Shown here: piece after piece, positions 8,640-17,526 of the stretch
Position numbering within the stretch: the first letter of the stretch is position 1
Layout of the letters: the number at the start of each line of letters is the position of its first letter
NCBI GenBank assembly: GCA_026397725.1
Contig: JAPLUI010000118.1
Location: 1-64,000, forward strand
DNA length: 64,000 nt
Direction of reading: 5' to 3'
Source of the DNA: Verrucomicrobiota bacterium
GTDB lineage: Bacteria; Verrucomicrobiota; Verrucomicrobiia; Verrucomicrobiales; Akkermansiaceae
Notes under the pieces: model-generated
Told to the model about the DNA's origin: nothing
The model's input: only the letters and a program-made list of their open reading frames with translations
Databases searched by the model: none
Made by a program: the position numbers and the translations under genes

Positions 8640-9011
8640 ATGCGCCTCCCGCGGAAATGCAGTATCACCCGACGCGCCGACTTCGCTCGCGTCAAGCAAA
8701 CCGGCCAGGCAAAAGCTGGCCGGTTCATCATTTTGAGCACGCTTGCAGATCCCGTTCTGGATTCCTTGAAAACCGGCTTCATCACCACCCGCCGCAGTGG
8801 CAAGGCTCACGAGCGCGTGCTGTTGCGGCGGCGATTCCGCACGCTGGTGCAAGCCCATGCCCCAGGGTTTGCCGACCGCCGCCGGTTTTTGGTCACCATC
8901 GCCCGTCCCGGGGCGTCACTGGCCACCTTTGCCGAACTCAAGACCGACTGGCTCAAGCAGGCCAAGCGCTTGGGCCTGTTCCCCCGCCCCGCAGCAAATC
9001 GTGATGTCTAA
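8640..9011 (+). CDS. rnpA: Ribonuclease P protein component
   Basis: This protein of about 123 residues begins MRLPRKCSITRRADFARVKQ. It carries the family's basic signature in a divergent form (KAHERVLLRRRFR, corresponding to the KAV-x-RN-x-x-KR-x-x-R region). It assists the RNase P RNA in maturing tRNA 5' ends. The start at ATG 8640 gives the usual family length; the frame is open further upstream but that part overlaps rpmH. Its stop overlaps the yidD start by eight bases. Confidence 0.92.
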   Translation: MRLPRKCSITRRADFARVKQTGQAKAGRFIILSTLADPVLDSLKTGFITTRRSGKAHERVLLRRRFRTLVQAHAPGFADRRRFLVTIARPGASLATFAELKTDWLKQAKRLGLFPRPAANRDV

Positions 9012-9306
9012 ATTGCTCAGCATGCTCATCCGCATCGGAATCCGCTGCTACCAACGGTTTCTCAATCCCATGCTGAAAGTTGCCGCCGGGCCGGGCGCGG
9101 GTTGCCGCTTTGCGCCCACTTGCTCGAACTATTTCCTGCAGGCTGTGGAGGTCCACGGCCCGGCTCGCGGCTCGTGGCTGGGAATTTGTCGGATTTTTCG
9201 CTGTCATCCGTGGGGGGCTTGCGGTTATGACCCGGTCCCGCCGCGCCGGGGGACGGCCGGGGCCCAAGCCGCCAATTCCCATCCCTGCAATCATTCTCAC
9301 CAGTAA
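9004..9306 (+). CDS. yidD: Membrane protein insertion efficiency factor YidD
   Basis: The 100-residue protein begins MSKLLSMLIRIGIRCYQRFL and contains the family core PGAGCRFAPTCSNYF and RIFRCHPWGACGYDPVP. YidD is a small amphipathic inner-membrane-associated protein that aids YidC-dependent insertion. ATG 9004 lies inside the end of rnpA, as is common for this locus. Confidence 0.95.
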   Translation: MSKLLSMLIRIGIRCYQRFLNPMLKVAAGPGAGCRFAPTCSNYFLQAVEVHGPARGSWLGICRIFRCHPWGACGYDPVPPRRGTAGAQAANSHPCNHSHQ

Positions 9307-9326
9307 CTTCGCTCCCCTCTCCGCTT

Positions 9327-11186
9327 ATGTATGACCGTAAAACTTGGATTGTCCTGGCTGTCTGTGGCACTTTGTTAGCCATCGGCCTCCAACAATCCAA
9401 CAAGAATGCCCAGGACAAAATCCGACAGGAACAAGCCCGCCAGGAGGCCCTGCGCAAGGACCAGCCAGCCCAACCCCCAGCTCCTGCCGAGAATCCGGTC
9501 GCTCCCGTCAGCCCCGGTCTCACGGTGGATCCGCCGCCGCCGCCCACCGAGGAGGAATTCGTCATCCTGGCCACCGACAAGGTTGTCTTCACCTTTTCCA
9601 ACATCGGTGGCGGCGTCAAATACGCCGATTTCAAAACCGAATTTCAGGTCGGCAAGCACCAGGAATTCGTGCGCGTGAATGAACGCGGGGGCGGACCGAT
9701 CGGCGGCCTGGCGGGTGCTGATGAAGCCCTCGAAAACCTCAGCTACACCTATAACGAAGCGGAATCCATCCCCGGCAAGAAAGTCGTCTATGCTGCCAAG
9801 CTCGCGGCGGGTCTGCTGGTCAGAAAATCCTTCAGCCTCGTCGAGACGGGCGAGCCCGGCGCGCCATATCTCCTCGATTGCGACCTCCAATTCGAAAATG
9901 CCTCGGCGGCCGCGCTCAAGCTCAAACAATGGAGTATTTACGCGGGCGAGGCCGCGCCGCTCTATCAAGCCGAAGTCATTCAACAGACCGGCGTGTTTTG
10001 GCTCGAAAACAATTCCATGAGCTTCACCAGTGTCTCCAGCTTCAGCGGGGGGTGGTTTTCCACCGAAAAACCCATCGTCAACAGCCCGCCGGATAAGAAG
10101 ATCCAATACGCCGGGGTGACCAACCAGTTTTTCGCCACGGCCATTCGGCCCAATGAGCCGCTCGAGACCTCCCTCTGGGCCAAACCATCCAAAGTGAAAC
10201 TCAAGGACGACGCCACGCCGCTCCCGTCGATTCGGGCGGGTCTTCGGCTGCCGGATGTCACGCTCGATCCGAGCGGCCAAAAATCCCTCTCCTACCGGAT
10301 CTTCATCGGCCCCAAACACAACCCCATGTTGCAGAAAATGGGTAATGGCTGGGGCGAGCTAATGCAATACGGCTGGTTCTGGCTGGTCTCGGTCGGCCTC
10401 AACCAGACGCTCAATTTCTTCCATGACTGTCTGGCTGGCATGGCCAAAAAATGGGCCTGGGGCCTGGCCATCATTCTCCTCACCATCGTCGTCCGCGTGG
10501 TCATCTGGCCGCTCCATGCCAAGTCCACCCGCACCATGAAGCGGATGAGCAAACTGCAGCCGGAAATGGCCAAGTTGAAGGAAAAATATGCCGATGATCC
10601 TAACAAGCTCAACACCGAGACGATGGGGCTTTACCGGAAATTTGGCATCAATCCGCTGGGGGGATGTCTTCCGATGTTCATCCAGATCCCCATCTTCTTC
10701 GGCTTCTATCGCATGCTCCAGTATGCGGTGGAACTGCGGGGGCAGGGCTTCCTCTGGGTGGACGACCTGTCCCAACCGGATACGCTGACGTATTGGGCTG
10801 GCATTCCGATCAACTTCCTGCCCGTGGTGATGGCGATCTCCAGCTTTCTGCAGATCAGAATGACCCCCAAGACCGGTGATGCCATGCAACAGCGCATCAT
10901 CATGTTCATGCCCTTCATGTTCTTCTTCTTCTGTTACAACTTCGCCTCGGCGCTCGCCCTGTACTGGACCACGCAGAACATCTTCTCCATCGGCCAAACC
11001 TGGCTGATGAACCGCATCCCCGAGCCCGAACTCAAGCCCCGCAAGGATGGCGGCAAAAAGAGCTGGGTCCAACGCATCGCCGAACAACAGGCCGCCGCGC
11101 AAAAACTGCGGCAGCAAGGGGGGGGCGCAGGCCCGAAAAACACCACGGAGCCCCAGAAGAAACGCACCCCGCGCACGGGCGGGTAG
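9327..11186 (+). CDS. yidC: Membrane protein insertase YidC
   Basis: This is a 619-residue insertase. The N-terminal anchor (residues about 4-20, KTWIVLAVCGTLLAIGL) is followed by a proline-rich linker and a periplasmic beta domain to about residue 340. The conserved five-helix core follows, with WGLAIILLTIVVRVVIWPLH, NPLGGCLPMFIQIPIFFGFY and ALALYWTTQNIFSIGQ. It inserts proteins into the inner membrane alone or with SecYEG. The basic C-terminal tail is typical. The length is slightly above the usual Gram-negative form. Confidence 0.97.
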   Translation: MYDRKTWIVLAVCGTLLAIGLQQSNKNAQDKIRQEQARQEALRKDQPAQPPAPAENPVAPVSPGLTVDPPPPPTEEEFVILATDKVVFTFSNIGGGVKYADFKTEFQVGKHQEFVRVNERGGGPIGGLAGADEALENLSYTYNEAESIPGKKVVYAAKLAAGLLVRKSFSLVETGEPGAPYLLDCDLQFENASAAALKLKQWSIYAGEAAPLYQAEVIQQTGVFWLENNSMSFTSVSSFSGGWFSTEKPIVNSPPDKKIQYAGVTNQFFATAIRPNEPLETSLWAKPSKVKLKDDATPLPSIRAGLRLPDVTLDPSGQKSLSYRIFIGPKHNPMLQKMGNGWGELMQYGWFWLVSVGLNQTLNFFHDCLAGMAKKWAWGLAIILLTIVVRVVIWPLHAKSTRTMKRMSKLQPEMAKLKEKYADDPNKLNTETMGLYRKFGINPLGGCLPMFIQIPIFFGFYRMLQYAVELRGQGFLWVDDLSQPDTLTYWAGIPINFLPVVMAISSFLQIRMTPKTGDAMQQRIIMFMPFMFFFFCYNFASALALYWTTQNIFSIGQTWLMNRIPEPELKPRKDGGKKSWVQRIAEQQAAAQKLRQQGGGAGPKNTTEPQKKRTPRTGG

Positions 11187-11212
11187 GAGATGGTTCTCAA
11201 GGAACGAGACTT

Positions 11213-11347
11213 CACAGTTCCTGCTCCCGGCGGAAAATGAGTTGGCACTTGCTGGCGTTTCAGACGAATTCGTGAATCATCCGCACATGGGTTTTACGGG
11301 TGGCAACAGTGCCGATGCGGGGTCATGTCTTGCTCTTGCTTGATCAT
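11213..11347 (+). repeat. Dispersed intergenic repeat, copy A
   Basis: This block begins at CACAGTTCCTG and ends with CTTGCTTGATCAT. It recurs with few changes at 59763-59919 (same strand) and 25760-25932 (opposite strand), and in part at 52543-52602. The core contains GGCGGAAAATGAGTTGGCAC and GGCGTTTCAGACGAATTCG. It lies only in gene-free DNA and carries no convincing ORF. Confidence 0.85.
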
Positions 11348-11600
11348 CGTAAGAACGCGCAGGTAGGCCACTTCGCCGCGCTGCACGCCCTCCAATCCGT
11401 GATAGACATCGCTGACCATACAGAGCGCCTGGTTCTTCGCCGCCAAGGGTGGGCTCACCGACATCGTAGACTATGGGACAGACAAATTATCGTTGTTCAA
11501 GACCTCCTTGACAATACGGAACAGCGGCATCCCGGCAAACAGGCCGGGACCAGCGGCGGCACCTCCGCCACTCATTTTCAGAGCCAAGGCAATGCCATGA
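11345..11600 (-). pseudogene. Decayed protein fragments of unknown origin
   Basis: Two short protein-like stretches are separated by a stop on the minus strand. One contains VYHGLEGVQRGEVAYLRVL and the other GGGAAAGPGLFAGMPLFRIV. The first recalls the GLEGV-x-RG-x-V-x-x-LRV motif of hydrazine-synthase-alpha-like domain proteins from Planctomycetes/Verrucomicrobia (recalled, not checked). No intact gene can be built from them. Confidence 0.3.
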
Positions 11601-11664
11601 TGCCATGATTGGAACCGGACATGTCCAGCATGCCCAGGCATTTCTCAGCACCGGCCTGCGCCAA

Positions 11665-11703
11665 GGAAAACACCCGGCCTTCTGAGCAGAAGGTCGGGTG
11701 TTA
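11665..11703 (-). terminator. Rho-independent terminator of the RRM gene
   Basis: A 15-bp stem (AACACCCGGCCTTCT against AGAAGGTCGGGTGTT, one G-T pair) with loop GAGC is followed on the minus strand by TTTTCC. It lies about 30 bases after the stop of the RNA-binding protein gene. Confidence 0.75.
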
Positions 11704-11730
11704 GGTTAAATTCAAGCACGGAGCATAAGC

Positions 11731-12153
11731 TTACCAGCCGCCGCCACCCTTGTGGCCGCCGCCGCCGCCACCTTTGTAGCCGCCGCCGCCGCCGCCACCT
11801 TTGTAGCCGCCGCCGCCGCCGCCCTTGTAGCCGCCGCCGCCACCTTTGTAGCCGCCGCCGCCACCGCCGCCGCCGCCGTAACCGCCGCCGCCACCGCCAC
11901 CGGGCCGGGCTTCCTTGGGCTCGGAGGCATTCACGCGCAGCGGACGTCCGTTGTAATCGTAATCGTTGAGGGCCTCAATTGCGGCATTCAACTGGGTTTG
12001 GTCGCCGAGAGTAACGAAGGCAAATCCCTTGGATTGCCCGGTTTCGCGGTCGGTGATGATTTTGACCCGTTCGACCGGTCCAAAAGCGGCAAAGAGACCT
12101 GTGACGTCCCCTTCAGTAGCAGTGTAGGGCAGATTGCCCACGTAGATATCCAT
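11731..12153 (-). CDS. RNA-binding protein with one RRM and a glycine-rich tail
   Basis: The protein has 140 residues. One RRM occupies residues 2-75, with RNP2 IYVGNL (3-8) and RNP1 KGFAFVTL (42-49). A low-complexity tail built of Y-K-G(4-6) units follows from residue 85 to the end. Such proteins in cyanobacteria and Verrucomicrobia bind single-stranded RNA and are often cold-responsive. ATG 12153 begins the RRM directly; the in-frame extension to 12195 is unlikely. The DNA of the tail is a GCCGCC-rich repeat liable to length change. Confidence 0.9.
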   Translation of the reverse strand: MDIYVGNLPYTATEGDVTGLFAAFGPVERVKIITDRETGQSKGFAFVTLGDQTQLNAAIEALNDYDYNGRPLRVNASEPKEARPGGGGGGGYGGGGGGGGGYKGGGGGYKGGGGGGYKGGGGGGGYKGGGGGGHKGGGGW

Positions 12154-12475
12154 TGTTTTCAGTTCTAATACTAATAACGCCATCTCATTGCACACTCATT
12201 TGACCGCAGCGTCAGACAGTCACCCAAGCACGCTTGCACAGCCCTATGGCGTGCAAGCGGCTGCCATCGTGAAGATTGGTGCACCAATAGCAAGCATTGT
12301 TTTCCGCGCCGGTGCGCCCAGCCGCTCAATCCCTTGCGGTGTAAGGATTCTGCTCGCAAAAAAAACTTTCACCCCATCCGCAATTGCGGCTCCAATCCTG
12401 CCATGAAACCCGTTCCAGGGGGGCTGCAGCGTCTGGATTCGCCTGCGGCGACCGGTGATGGCCGCCACTCTCTCC
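12154..12475. other. Gene-free interval with an inverted repeat
   Basis: No credible ORF is seen. A 9-bp inverted repeat, CGCTTGCAC (12231-12239) and GTGCAAGCG (12251-12259), separated by 11 bases, lies between recR and the RRM gene. An A-run occurs near 12358-12366. The interval should hold the RRM gene promoter and the recR 3' end, both on the minus strand. Confidence 0.5.
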
Positions 12476-13084
12476 TCAGATCCCGCGGCGTCCCTGGATG
12501 GCACGCAGCAGCGTGAGCTCATCGGCGTGTTCGAGGCCACCGCCGGCGGGCAGGCCTTGGGCGATGCGGGAGATGCGGCACTTGCGGCCACGCAACAAGC
12601 CGGCCAGGTAGTTGGCGGTGGCTTCGCCTTCGACGTCGGCACCAAGGGCGAGGATCACCTCGAGGGCCACGGGTGCGGCATCGATGCGGCGGAGCAGGGC
12701 GGGGATGCGCAGGTCTTCGGGGGCCACGCGGTCGAGCGGCGAGAGTTTGCCGCCGAGGCAGTGGTAACGACCGCGGAAGGCACCGCAGCGTTCAAGCGGC
12801 AGCACGTCGGTGGCTTGTTCGACGACGCAGAGAGTGAGATCATCGCGTTTGGGATCGTCGCAGAGCTGGCAGGAGCCGTGGACCGCGAAGAATCCGCAGG
12901 CCGGGCAGGCGACAATGCTGGCCTTGGCATGATTGAGCGCGACTGCGAGCGCGGGAGCATCGGCTTTGGGGCTTTGCAGGAGCCACACGGCGATGCGCTC
13001 GGCACTGCGCGGTCCCACTCCTGGCAGACGCTTCAATTCGGCGATGAGGGACTTGACGGGTTCCGGGAAATCGGCTTGAGCCAT
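12476..13084 (-). CDS. recR: Recombination mediator RecR
   Basis: The 202-residue protein has the RecR layout. A helix-hairpin-helix region (LKRLPGVGPRSAERIAVWLL) is followed by a four-cysteine zinc finger (CPACG...CQLCDD) and a Toprim domain beginning LCVVEQATDVLPLER. The C-terminus contains the expected GxGLEHADELTLLRAIQGRR. RecR works with RecO and RecF to load RecA on gapped DNA. No dnaX or ybaB lies next to it here. Confidence 0.96.
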   Translation of the reverse strand: MAQADFPEPVKSLIAELKRLPGVGPRSAERIAVWLLQSPKADAPALAVALNHAKASIVACPACGFFAVHGSCQLCDDPKRDDLTLCVVEQATDVLPLERCGAFRGRYHCLGGKLSPLDRVAPEDLRIPALLRRIDAAPVALEVILALGADVEGEATANYLAGLLRGRKCRISRIAQGLPAGGGLEHADELTLLRAIQGRRGI

Positions 13085-13286
13085 GGGGGGAGTTGGTGGA
13101 ATTTTTGGCAGCTACTCAGGTACCATGGAAAATTATCGCAGCATCATCGATGGCAGAAGCATTTTTCAAGAGTCTTGAGCAGAATTCATCTCTGGCCGGG
13201 GTTGATCCAGTGACTATCGCCATTCGGGAATGATTCTGCTGATGCTGCCAATGATGCTGCCATACCTGAGTCGTTGCATAACAAAC

Positions 13287-13739
13287 CTATCCCGGCTCCG
13301 CATCGCAAGGCATGCGGTGCGAGCGCACATAAACGAGCGAGCAGGCCCCGGACCACAGCGCGGCAATCAACGGCGTGGCAAGCTCCGGCGCATGCGCCGC
13401 CAAGGCCAGAACCGGAGCCCATGCCGCCAGCACCAGCACCGTGGTGAGCCACAGCACGAGCCGCCGCCAAGTGCCGGGCACACTCAGCATGGCGAGCGCA
13501 AGCCCGTAGGCGAGCAGCGCGGCACCTAGCCACAGCCCCCATGCAGGCAGGGATTTTTGAAAACCCGTCCCGCCATCCTGCTGCAAGACTCGGCACAATG
13601 CGCCCGCGAACGCCGCATCGGCCTGAGCCGTCAGGCCCAGTGCCCCCAGCCCGGCGGCCAGCACCAAGGCCAGACTGCCGATGAAAGCGGCAGTGACCAG
13701 AACATGTCCCTGAGCGTAGCGGGGGTGATTTGAACTCAT
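13287..13739 (-). CDS. Small polytopic membrane protein, unknown
   Basis: The 150-residue protein has four predicted membrane segments (about residues 14-38, 68-84, 93-112 and 118-135). Its composition is rich in Ala, Leu and Trp. No family motif is recognised. It stands alone between recR and an intergenic repeat, with no visible operon partner. Confidence 0.6.
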   Translation of the reverse strand: MSSNHPRYAQGHVLVTAAFIGSLALVLAAGLGALGLTAQADAAFAGALCRVLQQDGGTGFQKSLPAWGLWLGAALLAYGLALAMLSVPGTWRRLVLWLTTVLVLAAWAPVLALAAHAPELATPLIAALWSGACSLVYVRSHRMPCDAEPG

Positions 13740-13800
13740 CGTCTCGGGGCGAGTCTAGGGCAACGGCTGAAGCAATCAAGCGAGGGTTTGAGCCGACTGC

Positions 13801-13840
13801 CATGCGATAGGGACAGGTACCATGCGATAGGGACAGGTAC
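13801..13840. repeat. Perfect 20-bp tandem duplication
   Basis: The unit CATGCGATAGGGACAGGTAC occurs twice in succession. The GGGACAGGTAC element is often seen in REP-like sequences. The rest of the interval 13740-14049 shows no gene. Confidence 0.85.
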
Positions 13841-14049
13841 TATCTGGTACGGCGACTTGCCGGAGTCCGATCTGTCGGTGGAGAATAGACCGATCAATTG
13901 GCCTGATTGATCAAGTGACGACGGAATATTGAGCCCAGTGTAGCCAAACCCTTGCGGCTAAAGAGCATCAAGCCGAATTCTTGAGAAAGCACCTGGAACC
14001 ATATTGCTTTTGCTTTTCCCATCTTCTTGAGCCATCGTTGCGCTTGCCT

Positions 14050-16368
14050 ATGAACGCCAGCGAGTCCTTTCTGTCCGCCTTCTCGGAAATCACCGGGACG
14101 GGAAACTTCCACTCCACCGGAGCAGCGCCGTTTTTCTTTCCCGGGCTTTGTGTCAAGGGTCTCGGCGAGATCGCCTTTCCGCTGCACGAGTCCCAGGTGA
14201 AAGAGATCATTGCCCTCGCGGAAGTGGCGCCCTATGGCAAGGGCACCCGCACGGTCTTGGATGAATCCATCCGCAAATGCTGGCAGCTCGATGCCTCCTG
14301 CTTCTCGTTCGACTCACCGCAATGGAAGAAATTTCTCAAGCAGACGCTAAGCACCATTCGTGAGGATCTCGGCATCAAGGGCAAGATCTCAGCCAGCCCT
14401 TACAAGTTATTGCTATACGGCAAGGGCGGACATTTCAAGGCCCACAAGGATACCGAAAAGCTCGAGGCCATGTTCGGCACGCTCGTCATCGCGCTGCCCT
14501 CCAAGCATGAAGGCGGGCGGCTGTACATCCGCCACGACGGGCGGGAAATCAAGGTCGATTTCAGCAGCGAGCAACATCGCCATGATTTTCAACACGCGGC
14601 GTTTTTTGCGGACTGCGAGCACGAAGTCGAACCGGTGCGCTCCGGCTACCGCTGCTGCGTGGTCTATAACCTGCGGCTCGACGAAGGCGATCCGGGCGTG
14701 CTCAATCTCTCCCTCACCGCGCACGCCCGGGCCTTGCTGCCCGCGCTGGCCGCCCTCAAACAGGAGGGTGCAGGCAAGTTGCGTGCCGTCCTGCTAGATC
14801 ACAGCTACACCGAGGCGAACCTGTCGCTGCGCAACCTCAAGGGCAACGACCAGGCCCGCGCCCACGCGCTGCTCGCCGCTGCGGAGGAAGCTGGCTGCAC
14901 CGCCCACCTCGCCCTCGTCACCTTCCACCAAACGGGCCAACTCGAAGACGATGACTACGCCTACCGCCGCCGCCGCCGTTACGATGATGACGACGACGCT
15001 CCCGTAACCGGGGCGATGGGCGAAATTTACGATGAGGATCTGACCATCGCCCATTGGCGGGACCAACGTGACCGCAAAGTCGAGCTGGGCAGCTATCGGG
15101 TCGATCCGGACACGCTCATCACCAAGGAGAAATTTGGTGAGGGCGATCCGGACGAGCAGGAGTCGGAAGGCTACACCGGCAACGCGGGCTGTACCATGGA
15201 CTACTGGTATCGCCGCGCCGCCATCGTCCTGTGGGCGGCGGAAGACCAGGAGCGCATCCTTTGCCAATACAATTTCCGCGGTGCCTGCACCATGCTCGAA
15301 AAACTCGCGGCGGCAAAGCACACCGGCCCCGGCTCGCCATTCCACCGACTTGCAACAGAGGCAGTCGCCAGCTATCCCGAGGCCTTGCCACACCTTGGTG
15401 ACCATGCCGTGTATCAGGATTTCAGCGGCGATCCGCTGCGCTTGCTGCTCGCCGCGCTCGCCAAAACCGGCTCCCGCAACCTCTTGGACCGCCTCCTCAA
15501 AGATCTGCCAAGCTCCGCCTGCCTCATCTGCGACGCCCCGCTCTGGTCAACACTTTACCAGGCCTTTGGCCTGGAGCCGTTCGACGCCACATGCAAAACC
15601 CTCCTCGGGGAAAACCTGGAAGCTCACCGTCGCCCGCTCTTTCAAATCCTCGGTGCCCTCAGCACCCGGCAGGACGCCGCCGCCCGCGTGCAAACCATCG
15701 CCGCCCGCCTCGCCACCCTCGCACCCAAGAAAGCCCCGGCATATTCCTGGACCGAGAAGCGCGACCCCCAACCCGTCGGCGACCGCGAGGAAACCCAAAT
15801 CCTCCTCGCCGCCTCCCACCTTCTGGTAAACGCGAAGGACCGCCAAGCCGCACGGGCCTTTCTCCAAGCCGATTCCTCCCTGCCCTACCTGCGTGAAATC
15901 CTCGGCCCGGCGCTGCTTCACCAAGCCACCGCCAAACACCTCAAGCTCCCAACCTCCCTGGCCCCGGCGATTCTAACATTCGCGAAGGATCTCCTCGCCG
16001 CCGAAGTGCAGCGCCCCCTACCGCCCTACCCCGACTGGACCCGCCCCTGCCCGAGCCCCGAACCCGCGAAACCCTCGCCCTATTACCGACCGCCAGCCTC
16101 CGGAAAACCAGATCCCATTCACGAACTCGTCGCCTTCATGGCCGATCCCGACGCGAAAACCCATAACTTCGCCCATCCTCAAGATGAACGGTCCCAGCTC
16201 GAAGATTACATCCGCCGCCATTTCCTCGACCTCGACCACGTCACCATCCGCACGGGCAGACCCCACACCCTCGCCTGCACCAAAAACGACCAATCCCATC
16301 AACACGCCCTCGCCCTGCGGGCCAAGGACGTGGAGCTGTTGAAGAAGCTCGACAAACTCCGCTGCTAG
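14050..16368 (+). CDS. Large 2OG-Fe(II) oxygenase family protein
   Basis: The protein has about 772 residues. The N-terminal third holds a prolyl-4-hydroxylase-like double-stranded beta-helix, with iron ligands His132 and Asp134 (in HFKAHKD), distal His191 (DCEHEVEP) and the oxoglutarate-binding Arg201 (SGYRCCVVYNL). The remaining 550 or so residues are helical, with an Asp-rich patch (YDDDDDA) and no recognised domain. ATG 14050 was preferred over TTG 13981. Substrate unknown; proteins of this layout could hydroxylate a protein target. It ends 370 bases before the tubulin-like operon, with a hairpin repeat between, so a link is possible but unproven. Confidence 0.8.
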   Translation: MNASESFLSAFSEITGTGNFHSTGAAPFFFPGLCVKGLGEIAFPLHESQVKEIIALAEVAPYGKGTRTVLDESIRKCWQLDASCFSFDSPQWKKFLKQTLSTIREDLGIKGKISASPYKLLLYGKGGHFKAHKDTEKLEAMFGTLVIALPSKHEGGRLYIRHDGREIKVDFSSEQHRHDFQHAAFFADCEHEVEPVRSGYRCCVVYNLRLDEGDPGVLNLSLTAHARALLPALAALKQEGAGKLRAVLLDHSYTEANLSLRNLKGNDQARAHALLAAAEEAGCTAHLALVTFHQTGQLEDDDYAYRRRRRYDDDDDAPVTGAMGEIYDEDLTIAHWRDQRDRKVELGSYRVDPDTLITKEKFGEGDPDEQESEGYTGNAGCTMDYWYRRAAIVLWAAEDQERILCQYNFRGACTMLEKLAAAKHTGPGSPFHRLATEAVASYPEALPHLGDHAVYQDFSGDPLRLLLAALAKTGSRNLLDRLLKDLPSSACLICDAPLWSTLYQAFGLEPFDATCKTLLGENLEAHRRPLFQILGALSTRQDAAARVQTIAARLATLAPKKAPAYSWTEKRDPQPVGDREETQILLAASHLLVNAKDRQAARAFLQADSSLPYLREILGPALLHQATAKHLKLPTSLAPAILTFAKDLLAAEVQRPLPPYPDWTRPCPSPEPAKPSPYYRPPASGKPDPIHELVAFMADPDAKTHNFAHPQDERSQLEDYIRRHFLDLDHVTIRTGRPHTLACTKNDQSHQHALALRAKDVELLKKLDKLRC

Positions 16369-16456
16369 AAAGCTGCCGCCGGCTTATGCCGTCGTTTGTG
16401 GTCGGCTGGGGCGGGCCGGTTGTTGTCCGGGTCGTGGCAGTTTTTGAATATGGAAC

Positions 16457-16473
16457 ACAGCCGTCTCGGCTGT
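16457..16473. repeat. Hairpin repeat upstream of the tubulin-like operon
   Basis: ACAGCCG-TCT-CGGCTGT is a perfect 7-bp stem. The same 17-base sequence lies immediately after the last gene of the operon (25409-25425). The rest of 16369-16736 contains no gene. Confidence 0.8.
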
Positions 16474-16736
16474 ATGGGAAGACAGGCGTCCTCGCCTGGC
16501 GGGTGTTGCCCTGCCTTATGAGCCATCTCTTCCTCCTCCACATCATGGATCCAACGGGTGACGATACACCAAGCCCGCCCGAGATTCAGCCCTGACCGGC
16601 CAGCCGCAAAAGCCGCAAAAGCCAAACTTGACATTCCTGCCCGCTTTATGGGAAAAAGCAGCCGGCAGGCAGCCTATGGGCCCATTCACCCCGTTAGGTG
16701 CGTCGCCTCCTTTCAATCTCACGGAACCAGCAAACC

Positions 16737-17516
16737 ATGAACTTCATCGATGCCGTCGAGTTCTCCTATCGCCTCACCTTCAGCCACTTCGATCTTGCCG
16801 CTTGGGTTTGGGCCACTTTTGCGTTTCTCTTCTCCTTCTTCGTCCTTGGCTTGTTCTGGGGCCTGATGTGGAACCGGAAATGGGGATTTTTCGGCCATGC
16901 TCCATCGGCGGTGCTCAGCTTCGTCTTTGCGCTGATACTCGGCGCGGTGGCTTTGTGCTGGTTCGGAGCCCACCGCGCGTCCGCCTGGGTTGAGGAACAG
17001 CGGGCGATCCTCGCCTCACAGCTTGCCAATTCCGGCACGATCAATCAGGAGGCGCTCAGGAATGCATGGGCCAAATTGCAGCCACTGGGGGGGCAGAAGG
17101 ACATGGTAGCCCTCGATGAAGGCGGCAATGAACTGCGGCTCAACAGCGAGCCGGATGCCAAGGTTCTTGCCCATTGCGCGGCGGCCGCGGTCAAGACGCC
17201 CTTGCTCCGCTCCGGCCCGTTTGCCTTCGGTGCCCCTTGCTATATCCGCGATCCCGCCGCCGTGGCAGAGGATGTGGTCGCGGCCGTCACCGCGCCAGCC
17301 TACCCCGTGATCGTTTCACCAGCCAACGAATGGAGCAAGGCCGCCATCACCAGCCAGGTGACCACCGCCATCGAGTCGGCCAACCGTTCTCTCTCCACCC
17401 CCCTCCAGTCCCTCAAAACCGCCCTGCTGTGGCTCGGCCTGGTCCTCCTTTGCATCCAAGTGGTCTTGGTTCCCATCTGCGCCCTCAACGACATCAAGGA
17501 AAACCCCAAGCTCTAA
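16737..17516 (+). CDS. Three-TM membrane protein, first gene of the tubulin-like/motor operon
   Basis: The 259-residue protein has membrane segments at about residues 20-44, 56-76 and 229-251. A soluble domain of about 150 residues lies between the second and third. That domain begins with a helical region (AWVEEQRAILASQLAN) and has two cysteines (AHCAAA, APCYIRD). ATG 16737 starts just before the hydrophobic region; the upstream in-frame ORF is rejected. It is 10 bases from the tubulin-like gene and so probably cotranscribed. No family is recognised; a scaffold or sensor in the motor complex is a guess. Confidence 0.72.
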   Translation: MNFIDAVEFSYRLTFSHFDLAAWVWATFAFLFSFFVLGLFWGLMWNRKWGFFGHAPSAVLSFVFALILGAVALCWFGAHRASAWVEEQRAILASQLANSGTINQEALRNAWAKLQPLGGQKDMVALDEGGNELRLNSEPDAKVLAHCAAAAVKTPLLRSGPFAFGAPCYIRDPAAVAEDVVAAVTAPAYPVIVSPANEWSKAAITSQVTTAIESANRSLSTPLQSLKTALLWLGLVLLCIQVVLVPICALNDIKENPKL

Positions 17517-17526
17517 CGTCACAAAC

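Noticed and set aside
13186..13803. Longer alternative ORF (205 codons) over the 13287-13739 membrane protein
   Set aside because: Arg/Gly/Ala-rich shadow frame with no hydrophobic pattern; the 150-residue frame has four clear membrane segments.
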